Positions 54,401 through 63,002 of a stretch of DNA of 64,000 nucleotides are shown here, piece after piece. The translations under genes were made by a program, and so were the position numbers. Location of the stretch: the NCBI GenBank assembly GCA_003854985.1, contig RQOG01000035.1, forward strand, positions 62,001 to 126,000, in the 5' to 3' direction. Under the pieces are notes generated by a model. That model saw only the letters and a program-made list of their open reading frames with translations. It was not told where the DNA came from and searched no databases. The stretch comes from Calditrichota bacterium. GTDB taxonomy: Bacteria; Calditrichota; Calditrichia; Calditrichales; Calditrichaceae. The first letter of the stretch is position 1, and each line of letters starts with the position of its first letter.

Positions 54401-56377
54401 AATGCCATGATTAAAAATATCATATATCTGATCAACCATTACCACCTGAGGCGTATAGCTCTGTGATTCTTTAAGCGTCTTAATTCTATTGCTGTTATAC
54501 TCAAAATCTTTATGTGTAATAATCAGGTAATCGCAGCGGTTGGATTCATCTATTAATTGCAAAGGATCGATTTCGCTGTTCCAGTATTCATAACGACTGA
54601 TACTCAGCGGTTTTTTCTTATTATTCTCTGTCAGCGCTATATATCGGACGTTAAGATCAAAAATATCATCCTGAAAACTGACCCGGTAAGAATCACCATA
54701 TTTGGTATCTTCAATAAAATCAACAGGGCCGTTGACAATCTTACTGATACCCAGTTTATATATTTGAATGTCATTAGTCGAAAATCCGGCAATTTCAAAT
54801 TGCGGCGTCATTTCCCGGTTTAAATCAGGCTGAACCCGAAATTTTAAAAAATTATCGTGCGCCCGGTATTCTCTCTTATAGGTAACGTTGAACCAGTTTA
54901 ACATTACCCAGTCGGTTACCCCCGTCTGCACCATATCCACCCGCAACGTATTATCGCCATGAACCAAATTGGATTGTAAAAGACCGCTTGTGCCTTCGTT
55001 GGTTAAGAATTTAGGCTGCTGATATATCCATTTATCCGCCGCTGTTATTTCACCTACATGCTGGGTGTTGAGCCACAATGATAACTGATGATAAACATTA
55101 TCTTCAATAGAGCGGCCGCGAAAGGCGGCGGTTACATAGACATTGGGGCTGCCATCATTATAAGGATAGTATAATTCAAAATTATAGGGTTTACTTTGAA
55201 CGGCCATAATACCGCTATCAAAATACCAATGATCGATTTCATATACATATTTGTTGATCAGACCGGGCGTTTCCTCATGGCCAAGAGCTTCTCTGTAATT
55301 GTTTTTTTCAACATGTATTGTTTCCCTGAAATAACGGGGACGTATAAATGAACCCGGCTGGGTTTTAACCAGGCTGCCGCTCTCCTCAACCATACGCAAG
55401 CCGTTGATTTCTCCGGAGACCAGCCAGTAAACATTGATATCCGTAAACGGGTCCGTCCACATCTCGGGATAGGTATCGTAAAAAGTTTTTTCTGTCTTTT
55501 CTCCCCAAAATTCAAAAAAGTCGCCTTCATCAAACTGATCGTCCTTTGAGCCATAAAAGTAAACCGGAATTTCTATACCCTTATTGTAAAGCCTGAGCTT
55601 TTTAGGGTTAACGGAATTTACCGGGTAACCGGCTTTAATCAGATCATCGTATGTTACCTTGTATAAACCATCCTCATTAACTTTAATTTTATAAATATTA
55701 CCGTGTTTAAAAACAGGATTTGAATGCAGATCATCCAATTCAGTTGCCTGGGCACTGACCGTCGCCTGAGGCGATGCATAGAAGCTTTTATTCAGGATGG
55801 CGGATGCAGGCAGCTTTGTCCGGCTTTTTACCGGAACGGATGAGGAATGAAGACCGGAAATATCATTATAATTATCAACTGAAATTTCTATTTCGACCTG
55901 TTTGATCCAGGTAAGCGTTTTTGTTTGCGGATTGTATTTAATGGGAATGATGTTTAACGCATATAAAGGTAAATCCCTGTACTTGCCCAAATACTGAACC
56001 ACGAAAGACATTTGCTGATACTTATGGTTTTCAGTATAAACAGATGTCACCGCATAATCCGCTACCATTTCGGACTGGTATTGAACATTGTTCAGCCGGA
56101 CGGCGGGTTTGGCATTTTCTATGCCCAAATTGAACAGTTTAGTTATTAAGGGCAGAATAGTGCCATCTGTCCCGTAAACCATTTTTGCCGATGGATATGC
56201 AGCGACAAGGCCATTTTCTTCCCGTGTTAAATCCGGTTTATCAAATTCTGCTTCTATCTTAAGATGGCTGACTGAACTGCTAATTGTTTTATATTTTATG
56301 TCGCCGGCAAGTACAGAGCTATAAAACAAAGATATTAGTACTAATGTAAAAATAATACGTTTATTCAAATGCATCAA
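51404..56377 (-). CDS. porU: Gingipain-family (C25) protease, PorU-like
   Basis: 1657 residues. Signal peptide to about residue 24. A propeptide-like region with a VNEDGLYKVTYDDL motif precedes a C25 peptidase domain (about 600-1000), with catalytic His848 in FFGHGGGAIWSD and Cys882 in ASMTCYTGAFE. Immunoglobulin-like domains follow, and the last 85 residues are a FlgD-like sorting domain (YGNFPNPFTDKTRIAYQI, then NGVYFCVVSG). PorU is the type IX sortase that trims cargo C-termini and attaches them to the surface; it carries its own C-terminal domain in P. gingivalis too. First gene of the run with porV, a lipoprotein and an SLBB protein. The other C25 proteases of this phylum are cargo, so a cargo role is the alternative. 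Confidence 0.85.
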   Translation of the reverse strand: MMHLNKRIIFTLVLISLFYSSVLAGDIKYKTISSSVSHLKIEAEFDKPDLTREENGLVAAYPSAKMVYGTDGTILPLITKLFNLGIENAKPAVRLNNVQYQSEMVADYAVTSVYTENHKYQQMSFVVQYLGKYRDLPLYALNIIPIKYNPQTKTLTWIKQVEIEISVDNYNDISGLHSSSVPVKSRTKLPASAILNKSFYASPQATVSAQATELDDLHSNPVFKHGNIYKIKVNEDGLYKVTYDDLIKAGYPVNSVNPKKLRLYNKGIEIPVYFYGSKDDQFDEGDFFEFWGEKTEKTFYDTYPEMWTDPFTDINVYWLVSGEINGLRMVEESGSLVKTQPGSFIRPRYFRETIHVEKNNYREALGHEETPGLINKYVYEIDHWYFDSGIMAVQSKPYNFELYYPYNDGSPNVYVTAAFRGRSIEDNVYHQLSLWLNTQHVGEITAADKWIYQQPKFLTNEGTSGLLQSNLVHGDNTLRVDMVQTGVTDWVMLNWFNVTYKREYRAHDNFLKFRVQPDLNREMTPQFEIAGFSTNDIQIYKLGISKIVNGPVDFIEDTKYGDSYRVSFQDDIFDLNVRYIALTENNKKKPLSISRYEYWNSEIDPLQLIDESNRCDYLIITHKDFEYNSNRIKTLKESQSYTPQVVMVDQIYDIFNHGIKSPLAIKDFIQYVYENWDKSSRLEYVVLVGDASWDYKTSTDLIPTMLFETVKYGSSSADFWYSLISGDDYIPDVVVSRIPVNNNTDLNNYIAKIEVYQQNNSASSWRNKALFISGNDKGTEETITQKPVFRAQNQRIINQQLPKEIFCRKLNTIANEKLGEGKDPQFGSTTDLIEYFDTGLSFMNFFGHGGGAIWSDVQLMNVADVNRLNNVDQYPFVASMTCYTGAFESPGRVSLAEKMLLADRKGAIGLLASSGLGWMYNDMAIGWSLYDFLWDDDLTFGQSVNLMKIFYQTDPTYFFDESSTTTYSFYQLYPSMLFQYNLLGDPALKIQKPDYKLNVQADNQTPLPNDTVSISVNSQISGAAFNIEIVDPEGYIVLDSELEYGKILSFAIPDSSEGIKYIVKAYQTNGTEDANGFTEIFVRYSLIKNFYTNPVSPQVNEPIHFQVIAKSFAPIDTMFLLNFKEVRNTYQYYYADKIPMSKVNDSLFQSVTPFPGFETGGHKLFDIFVRTSENEEITFRWNKLYVEDNRPELYIKSKSLAYTGVDTLKLKCTLVNESDSSLSNVKLNFYTGEGIQSGQPFAEKVVTIGFREKKIVETVFDVQEYDSNRQFRIIIDKDNVITERNEDNNIYNAQLETDHLFIEKSIGTSLNKITNDTLVLKERWHFNIAKGILSKSTVMSFSQPEADPGDQPDITPLILDKTGNPAALKLEFMNYSNLLDGSAYLALLPEASWISDIVSGKTAIYKYEENINRWVKQTTAMYQEFMCAEVNSSGIYTVFNNSDSEDPIIEMTVNGQNIYQNMNLGRRPEISLIVQDESGIDVDQSLKVYIDNTPVPDDEISYPEKIQNSNTISVLTSPELEPGSHVIRVEVADVNGNSTTKEVAVQVAAAFDFIVYGNFPNPFTDKTRIAYQISDDLDDLTMKIYSTSGRLIRQKIPDIVDETVPNDNILSFGYHEIIWDGTDDDGNQVANGVYFCVVSGTTGDKKISHTFKIARLR

Positions 56378-56410
56378 AATTCCCAGTTAATACTTCTGTA
56401 TACAAAGAAA

Positions 56411-56436
56411 TAGGAATTTGGCTGCCCAAATTCCTA
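56411..56436 (-). terminator. Intrinsic terminator before porU
   Basis: Perfect 11-bp stem TAGGAATTTGG / CCAAATTCCTA with a 4-base loop; on the minus strand TTTCTTTG follows. It lies after the gene at 56498-60856 and 35 bases before the porU start. Confidence 0.75.
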
Positions 56437-56497
56437 TCTCCCATTTTTTATTTCATTTTTATGATATAATCGAACAAAAATTCAAAAAATTTAATGG

Positions 56498-59400
56498 TTA
56501 TTTCAGTAAAATCATCTTTCCTGTTTTGGCAAATCTTCCGGCCTCAAAACGATAGAGATACATACCGCTGGCTACCCTTCTGCCCGTTTCATCGGAAGCG
56601 TCCCAGCTCATCATATGTTCACCGGCCGGATATTCGCGACCGGCAACAAGAGTCTTTACCTTTTCACCCTGAACATTATAAATCACAAGCTTTATATCTG
56701 ATGCTTCGGGCAGTTGAAATTTTATATGCGTAACCGGATTAAATGGATTCGGATAATTGTTGAATAACACAAAATGATCAGGCAAAGGAACGGCAACTTC
56801 TATCGTCATGTCTTCCGAACGTGATCCGTCTAAACTCATAGATTCCAATAGGTATTCGTAAGTTAGTCCACCGATTACACTTTTATCTACGAATATATAT
56901 CCGCTTTCATAGGAAACGCTGCCTGCGCCCGGAATAAGCGCATCATTAACCTGCTTCCAGCTTTCTTCTTCAATACCCTTGCGGTAGATATTGAATCCAA
57001 GGTTATTAATTTCAGACGCCGTCGTCCATGCCAATGAAACCTTACCGAATTCGGGCTGTGCTTCAAAAGAAATCAGTTCGACGGGTAACGAATTATCGCC
57101 GGTGATCGTGCCAAGGGTAAAATAACCGAGTGATGTCCCAACGCCTAAGGTTGACGTAACAGTTCCTGTTGGCGTTGTACCGCTCGCTTCCCCTCCAAGA
57201 TCGGAATAAGGATCGGAAGAGTTATCTGACGATCGGGCCACCACCACATCGCCCTCTTCATCAAAATTAGTCACGCCATCGTCGCTGCCATAGCCTAAAG
57301 TAACCTGTCCACCGGTAATACTGCCGGAGGTGACGCTTCCTAACCAGTATCTAATTTCCGATATCTTGATTATTGGCGGATCATCAAATGAATTATTTGG
57401 CGCGGTATCGAACACCTGGAACTGAACCGTAGGCGATGAGCCGGTTAAGCTCGTTTCCACCGGTCTGTAATGTCCTGCACCAATAGGAAATAATACCGTC
57501 CCTGTGGCTCCAACCTTGGACATAGCGCCCTGGACATAACTGGACTCACTGCCGCCGCCTGAAACAGTGGCGCCAGAGCCCAGCGTAAATACGCCGGAAG
57601 GTATCGAAATCAATCCATTGGTTAAAGTCAGCGTGCCCGAAACGCTGGCCCCGTTTGCACCGACAGTTAAATTATTGGCCGATTTATTGATGGTAAGCGA
57701 AGAAAAGGAAGCGGAAACGCTGCCGCCCAATGATTGAGCATTGGCGCCGCTGAACGTAACCGTTCCGCCAAAGGAACCGCTGTTGACCGTTATGGTCGGA
57801 CAGGAAATGTTAACCAATCCGCCAACAGCTCCGCTGGCAACCAAAAACGTAGCAGATGCGCCATTAACGGTTAATCCTCCATCATATGTGGCATTGCCCA
57901 ATGTATTCGTATAGTTCCCGGCTACGGTAAATGGCGCCGAAGTGGAAAAAGCCGTGCTGCTGTTCTTGGTTAAATCCCCGTTAACCTGAATTGCATTGGA
58001 ACCTACCGTGCTGGCGGCTCCATTAATAATCAGATTATAAAATGTATCTTCATGGATATTGCCGGTATTATATTGTACCGTTGAGCCGGTTTGCATATCG
58101 GTACGGGAAGCATTATAAGCGCCGGCATCCATGTTTAAATTTGTGCCATTATAAATCAATGTACTGTTATTACCAGCGGTGAGACAGGTTGCATCGTCTG
58201 TTAAATCCAACGCCGTTTTGGTCAATGTAAGGCTGATGGTTCCACCCGCAGGATTTAAAATAATACTTGTAAATTCATCTTGGGTAACGCTGGCGTCATA
58301 AATGGCCGCGTCGGTTCCGGAACCATAACTTCCGGTAAAGGACACTACGTCTCCGGTCTGAGGCACTGCGTCGCCCGTCCAGTTTGCGGCTGTGCTCCAA
58401 TTGTCATCCGAACCTCCGCCGTCCCAGACGATAGTCGCGCCGGCGGCGCCGAAAGCCAAAATATAATTAACTGTCGGAAATGCCGTTATGCCTGTGGCTG
58501 TAACATCATCATTGGTTTCATTCTGACTCTGTGACGCCGGAACGGTAAAAACCGGTCCGCTGCCGTTTTGCACCAGAATGCGGGTGCGGGTTTCGGGATT
58601 ATACGCAGTTCCCGTATAACGCAGCGTTAAAGAATGCGTTCTTGATGTAGGCGGCGTTCCGCTGACGCTCTGCATGGTATAATATCCATAAGAAGAAATA
58701 TCAAAAATGCCCGATGGCTCTGTGCCGCCGGGATTTTCCGGAATATATTGAATCTGCACGATTTCGTTCGAGCCGCCTGTAAAACTATCATAGTCAAAAA
58801 CCGCCGGCCGGTACCGGCCGGTGGAACCAACCGGAAAGGTGTGAGCGTTAGCGTCATTGATGACAATCTGCAAAGGCCCGGAAACATAACTGGAATCAAG
58901 ACCTCCGCTTATAGTTGCTGATGTCCCGAGACGTAATAAATTGGTTGATGAAGAAGTGATAACACCATCCGTAAGCGTGAGATTTGTTGAAACCGTTGTG
59001 GTTCCGGAACTGATTAAACCGCCATTCGGATTATTAATAACCAATGTTCCATAACTGGCTACCGGAATATTCTCCTCGGTATCTCCGTCAAAAATGACAG
59101 TTCCCGAAGTTAGAGTCATTGTTTCAAAACCGCCTAATGAAGTGCCGCCTGTTCTCAATTTGCCATTCGTCTCAACCGTCAGGGAATTGGAAGCACCGGT
59201 AGCTTCAATGGTATTTCCGTTGATATTAAATATCCCTGCGGCAATAGTAAGCGAGCTGTTATTAGTGAAAGTTAAACCGCCTAAACCCTCTAAAGAAACT
59301 GTATTGGAATCATCATTTGCACCACCGGTTTTATTTACAACAAACTTATTTAGTGTCAATGTGCCCTTAATTTTTTGTGAATAAGATGTACCACTTCCGC

Positions 59401-60856
59401 TACCAATTTGTAGAGTTGTATTATCTGATATTGTAGCACTTCCAGAAATTTCTGATCCAAAGACATTACCTGAAACCGTTAAAGTATTGGAGCCGAGACT
59501 AACTACCCCTACGTAAAAATACAGGTCTCTTGACACATAATAATCACTAGACCCTGTAAGCTGGTAAGACGGATTTAGGTTTATTTCAACATCCTGGGGT
59601 AGATTTGAAGTACCCGTAGGCCATTCTGGGCCAATTATAACATCGCCTGCGTTTGTATAAAATTCCAATTTGCTTCCGGAGCTGCCATAAACCAAAGAAC
59701 CATCTATCGTAATTCCAACCGTTCCGATAGTCTGCCGTTGCAAAGTACCATTTATAGTTAAAGTAACGCCAGAGCCCACAACAAAATTACCGCCACTCTG
59801 ATTTAATACAAAAATACCAGTGGAAGGAATGGTTCTGTCAGCGGATAAAGTTACATTTACAGAGGAAGCGTTTGTTACGTTATCCGGGCCGTTGGCCGCC
59901 GGCCATTCCAACCCAACCGTCATCGCCGAATTGCTGGCGGAATAAGTAAGCTTTAAACCTGTGGCATAAGCCAGCGTTGCCGCCGGACTGCTTGAAAGAG
60001 ACAGACTATGCCGCCCGCCGCGTTCAACATTACCATTGACAGTAAAAGTAACAGCGCCACCAACGGCCGTCAAGGTTAATGTGTTTGAAACAATACTTTT
60101 AAATATTAATCCTGGCAAATTCGTTGATGAAACACTTGATTGAAGTGTAGCAGTTTGATAAAAATTTAAAGAACCTAAAGAATTTGAAGTAAAATTACCA
60201 CCCGTTATGTCCAGTACGGTTCCACTAGCACTAAATAATACTTCATTACTTGATGATATTTCAACAGATCCTGAGGAAAGTGTCATAGCGTTTACAACAT
60301 CAATATTATTATCTATTAAAATCGTACCGGCAGACTTATTGATAACAATATTATAGAATTCATTACCGGTACCTATTGTCTGCGCGCCGGAACCGTTGAA
60401 TGTTACCGTAGAACTGGTTCCACGATTGAACGTTGTAACCGACCAGTCCCCACCAACCGTTAGTGTTCCCGTGGTCATACTGATGGTTCCTGTGCCGGAA
60501 ACATCGCCTCCGGAACTCAGCGCATAGGAAGCGATCGCTAAAGAGCCTGTGCCGTTAACTGTAACTGAACCCACAGCGGCGGGCACATCGGCGTCAAGCG
60601 TAACATCCGTCCCGGTGGGAATAACAACGATATCCGCGCCGTCCGAAGACTGGTTAACCGAACTTTCTCCCGGATAGGTATTTGACCCCGGATTATCCCC
60701 GTCCCTGGTAATCGTCCAATGAGATCCGGTATTCCAGTCGCCGCTTGTTGTATTTAATGTGAATGTATCCTGTGCAAATACATAGATCAATTGGATTAAT
60801 ATGAAAAGCAATGCAATATTAAGTGTTTTCATAAACCTCAGCCAATAACCTACCAT
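56498..60856 (-). CDS. Repeat-rich secreted protein with C-terminal sorting domain
   Basis: 1452 residues. Signal peptide near 9-29 (LNIALLFILIQLIYVFAQ). The ATG at 60856 has GGAGG four bases before it; the next ATG (60832, MKTLN) would also make a clean signal. Residues about 30-1250 are G/S/T/N-rich strand-turn repeats (GTLTVGGDWSVT, NNLTVGANGASVSGTLTLTN) of a likely parallel beta-helix. A repeated unit appears twice (about 630-690 and 1085-1140, both with SYVxGxxx and (T/L)FP(V/I)G). About 1265-1365 is an FNIII-like domain (LISFEAQPEFGKVSLAWTTA), and the last 85 residues are a type A sorting domain with NYPNPFNPVTHI and GEKVKTLV. Adhesin or cell-surface structural role is likely. It sits between cdaA and porU. 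Confidence 0.85.
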   Translation of the reverse strand: MVGYWLRFMKTLNIALLFILIQLIYVFAQDTFTLNTTSGDWNTGSHWTITRDGDNPGSNTYPGESSVNQSSDGADIVVIPTGTDVTLDADVPAAVGSVTVNGTGSLAIASYALSSGGDVSGTGTISMTTGTLTVGGDWSVTTFNRGTSSTVTFNGSGAQTIGTGNEFYNIVINKSAGTILIDNNIDVVNAMTLSSGSVEISSSNEVLFSASGTVLDITGGNFTSNSLGSLNFYQTATLQSSVSSTNLPGLIFKSIVSNTLTLTAVGGAVTFTVNGNVERGGRHSLSLSSSPAATLAYATGLKLTYSASNSAMTVGLEWPAANGPDNVTNASSVNVTLSADRTIPSTGIFVLNQSGGNFVVGSGVTLTINGTLQRQTIGTVGITIDGSLVYGSSGSKLEFYTNAGDVIIGPEWPTGTSNLPQDVEINLNPSYQLTGSSDYYVSRDLYFYVGVVSLGSNTLTVSGNVFGSEISGSATISDNTTLQIGSGSGTSYSQKIKGTLTLNKFVVNKTGGANDDSNTVSLEGLGGLTFTNNSSLTIAAGIFNINGNTIEATGASNSLTVETNGKLRTGGTSLGGFETMTLTSGTVIFDGDTEENIPVASYGTLVINNPNGGLISSGTTTVSTNLTLTDGVITSSSTNLLRLGTSATISGGLDSSYVSGPLQIVINDANAHTFPVGSTGRYRPAVFDYDSFTGGSNEIVQIQYIPENPGGTEPSGIFDISSYGYYTMQSVSGTPPTSRTHSLTLRYTGTAYNPETRTRILVQNGSGPVFTVPASQSQNETNDDVTATGITAFPTVNYILAFGAAGATIVWDGGGSDDNWSTAANWTGDAVPQTGDVVSFTGSYGSGTDAAIYDASVTQDEFTSIILNPAGGTISLTLTKTALDLTDDATCLTAGNNSTLIYNGTNLNMDAGAYNASRTDMQTGSTVQYNTGNIHEDTFYNLIINGAASTVGSNAIQVNGDLTKNSSTAFSTSAPFTVAGNYTNTLGNATYDGGLTVNGASATFLVASGAVGGLVNISCPTITVNSGSFGGTVTFSGANAQSLGGSVSASFSSLTINKSANNLTVGANGASVSGTLTLTNGLISIPSGVFTLGSGATVSGGGSESSYVQGAMSKVGATGTVLFPIGAGHYRPVETSLTGSSPTVQFQVFDTAPNNSFDDPPIIKISEIRYWLGSVTSGSITGGQVTLGYGSDDGVTNFDEEGDVVVARSSDNSSDPYSDLGGEASGTTPTGTVTSTLGVGTSLGYFTLGTITGDNSLPVELISFEAQPEFGKVSLAWTTASEINNLGFNIYRKGIEEESWKQVNDALIPGAGSVSYESGYIFVDKSVIGGLTYEYLLESMSLDGSRSEDMTIEVAVPLPDHFVLFNNYPNPFNPVTHIKFQLPEASDIKLVIYNVQGEKVKTLVAGREYPAGEHMMSWDASDETGRRVASGMYLYRFEAGRFAKTGKMILLK

Positions 60857-60892
60857 GTATCCTCCATCTGTGCTTCAAATAATCAAAATTCA

Positions 60893-61693
60893 TTAAGATG
60901 CAAACCCAAACCACCATCTGCTTCTCTCAATGGATTTGGGTGAATAAATTTCATTCATCTTTTCTTTTAGTATTTCTTCTGTAATACCTCTGGTTAATTT
61001 CCCGTTTTCCGCATAGGAAATCATTCCTGTTTCCTCTGAAACGACAATCACAAAAGCATCGGATTGTTCCGATATACCCAGCGCCGCCCGGTGCCGCGTT
61101 CCCAGTGCCGGGTCAATTTCCTGGCTTTGGGATAAAGGCAGCAGGCATTTCGATGCTACAATCAAGTCATTCTCAATGACCAAGGCGCCGTCATGCATCG
61201 GGGAGCGCGGATTAAAAACGGAACTTATCAACTGCTTCGATATTTTTGCCTGTAACGAAATCCCGGATTCCACTATCGATTTTAATCCCATATCCCGCTT
61301 GATGACGATCAGCGCGCCAAAATTCTTCTTTGCTAATTCCAAAACAGCGGCGATTATATCATCGATAAATCTTAAATCACCAACCTTTACAAAAGTGCGA
61401 ATTAACCGGCTTTGCCCGATATGAACCAATAACCGCCTTAATTCAGGCTGAAATATGATTACAAACGCCAAAACCCAGACCGTTTTTAAACTGGACATAA
61501 TCCAGGTCAGCGCCCGCATACTCAGCAGTTCGCCTATTATGGAAAAAACAATTATGACAAAGAGCCCGATAAACATTCTTATGGCAACGCTGCCTTTTAG
61601 AAACTGATATAACTCATAAAATATTGCAGTAACAATTGCCACATCGATAATATCGATTAGGGTAACTGGTAAAAACCCGATTCGAAATAGCAT
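60893..61693 (-). CDS. cdaA: Diadenylate cyclase CdaA
   Basis: 266 residues. Three N-terminal membrane helices (about 10-32, 36-57, 64-82) and a cytosolic DAC (DisA_N) domain with the catalytic DGA motif (D168-G-A170 in MHDGALVIE) and R200-H-R-A-A204. It makes the second messenger c-di-AMP from ATP, which controls osmolyte and potassium handling and cell-wall homeostasis in other bacteria. Promoter at 61780-61808. folP lies upstream, a pairing known from FCB bacteria. No cdaR or glmM follows as in Firmicutes. The next gene downstream is the long secreted protein, 36 bases away. Confidence 0.94.
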   Translation of the reverse strand: MLFRIGFLPVTLIDIIDVAIVTAIFYELYQFLKGSVAIRMFIGLFVIIVFSIIGELLSMRALTWIMSSLKTVWVLAFVIIFQPELRRLLVHIGQSRLIRTFVKVGDLRFIDDIIAAVLELAKKNFGALIVIKRDMGLKSIVESGISLQAKISKQLISSVFNPRSPMHDGALVIENDLIVASKCLLPLSQSQEIDPALGTRHRAALGISEQSDAFVIVVSEETGMISYAENGKLTRGITEEILKEKMNEIYSPKSIERSRWWFGFAS

Positions 61694-61779
61694 CTAATTG
61701 CCGATAACTACCCTTCTTTTATACTTTTCTTTTCCATTGGTTTTGGTCGTCAAAATTATAATAAATAAAAATTTAAAGC

Positions 61780-61808
61780 AATTTATATTAAAATATATCA
61801 AAGGTCAA
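61780..61808 (-). promoter_or_regulatory. Promoter of cdaA
   Basis: Minus-strand TTGACC (61803-61808), 17-base spacer, TAAATT (61780-61785). Start near 61773, leaving a leader of about 80 bases. It lies in the 154-base gap after folP. Confidence 0.6.
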
Positions 61809-61847
61809 GGTTAAATCTTATAAGAATTAAAGTTTATTTATAAATAG

Positions 61848-63002
61848 TTATGCGTTAGTTTCTTTGATCGATTGATATATTTTTATGGCATCGACCGTAT
61901 CACGCACATCATGCGCGCGTATAATCCCGGCGCCGTTCTGAACCGCAACGATCGCTGAGGCCAGTGATCCCGCCAAACGACTGTCCGTTTCCCTGTTTAA
62001 TAGTGCGCCGATAAACGATTTGCGCGAAACCCCGATAAGCAGGGGTTTTCCTAACCATTGAAAATCTTTTAAGTTTTTCAATATTTGCAGATTATCCTGC
62101 AACCGTTTTCCGAATCCAATACCCGGATCTAAAATAATTTTATCGATTCCGGCTTGTTCCGCCTGTTTTATCCGATCCTCAAAATAGACATATATTTCAT
62201 CAATAACATCTTCATAAAAGGGATTGACCTGCATATTGCGCGGTTTGCCTTTGATATGCATCATGATATAAGGGCATTTTTTTTTAGCCGCCAACGGCAT
62301 CATTTCCGGATCAAAGGTTCCGCCGCTGATGTCGTTAATCATATCCGCGCCCGCTTCAAGAGCCGCTTTTGCCACTCTGTTTTTATAGGTATCAACAGAA
62401 ATAATTATTTTCGATTGTTTATGCAATTGTTCGATAACAGGCAGTATCCGGTCCATTTCCTCCGATTCGCTCACCGGTTCCGAACCGGGCCGGGTGGATT
62501 CTCCCCCAATATCTATGATGGAAGCGCCCTGCTCCGCCATCTTCAAAGCATGATCTACGGCTGTTTCCGGATCAATGTACCGGCCGCCATCCGAAAATGA
62601 ATCCGGCGTGATGTTTAAAATTCCCATGATATGGGGAGCGGCTGTAAAATCCAGACACTTGTTATTCCAGGTCCACTTTTGATGTTTAAAGCTGTTATTC
62701 AGCTGTGCTAATTTCAAAAAAAAAGTTTGTAATTCCTGATCCTGAAATAATTCCGCTGATGGTCCGCAGGAAATACTATGCAGACCAAGGATAAAACCGG
62801 CGAATGCCGGAATTTCACAATAGTTACTAAAACATGCACCGGAAGATAAAAAACCGGATAATTCCTGCCGCTGCGTCTGAGTCAAACGGGTTAATACAGC
62901 AAGATAATCACCGGTTAATGTTACTGGCTTTTTAACTTTACAGGCAGAAAGAATTTTACTGAGTTTTGCCGGATTCGTCGGATCATAAACACGGCTTATC
63001 AT
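61848..63002 (-). CDS. folP: Dihydropteroate synthase with extra N-terminal domain
   Basis: 384 residues; typical DHPS is 260-290. The TIM-barrel part begins near 123 with HIMGILNITPDSFSDGGRY, then IDIGGESTRPGS (pABA/pterin site), SVDTYKNRVAKAAL, MINDISGG, ILDPGIGFGKR, and GVSRKSFIG. It joins pterin pyrophosphate with para-aminobenzoate in folate synthesis. The first roughly 120 residues are an added domain without a recognised family. The start overlaps the TPR protein's stop by four bases (ATGA). Confidence 0.93.
   Translation of the reverse strand: MISRVYDPTNPAKLSKILSACKVKKPVTLTGDYLAVLTRLTQTQRQELSGFLSSGACFSNYCEIPAFAGFILGLHSISCGPSAELFQDQELQTFFLKLAQLNNSFKHQKWTWNNKCLDFTAAPHIMGILNITPDSFSDGGRYIDPETAVDHALKMAEQGASIIDIGGESTRPGSEPVSESEEMDRILPVIEQLHKQSKIIISVDTYKNRVAKAALEAGADMINDISGGTFDPEMMPLAAKKKCPYIMMHIKGKPRNMQVNPFYEDVIDEIYVYFEDRIKQAEQAGIDKIILDPGIGFGKRLQDNLQILKNLKDFQWLGKPLLIGVSRKSFIGALLNRETDSRLAGSLASAIVAVQNGAGIIRAHDVRDTVDAIKIYQSIKETNA

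Noticed and set aside
62154-62600. Plus-strand frame of 148 codons
   Set aside because: Antisense shadow of folP, which has full DHPS motifs on the other strand.
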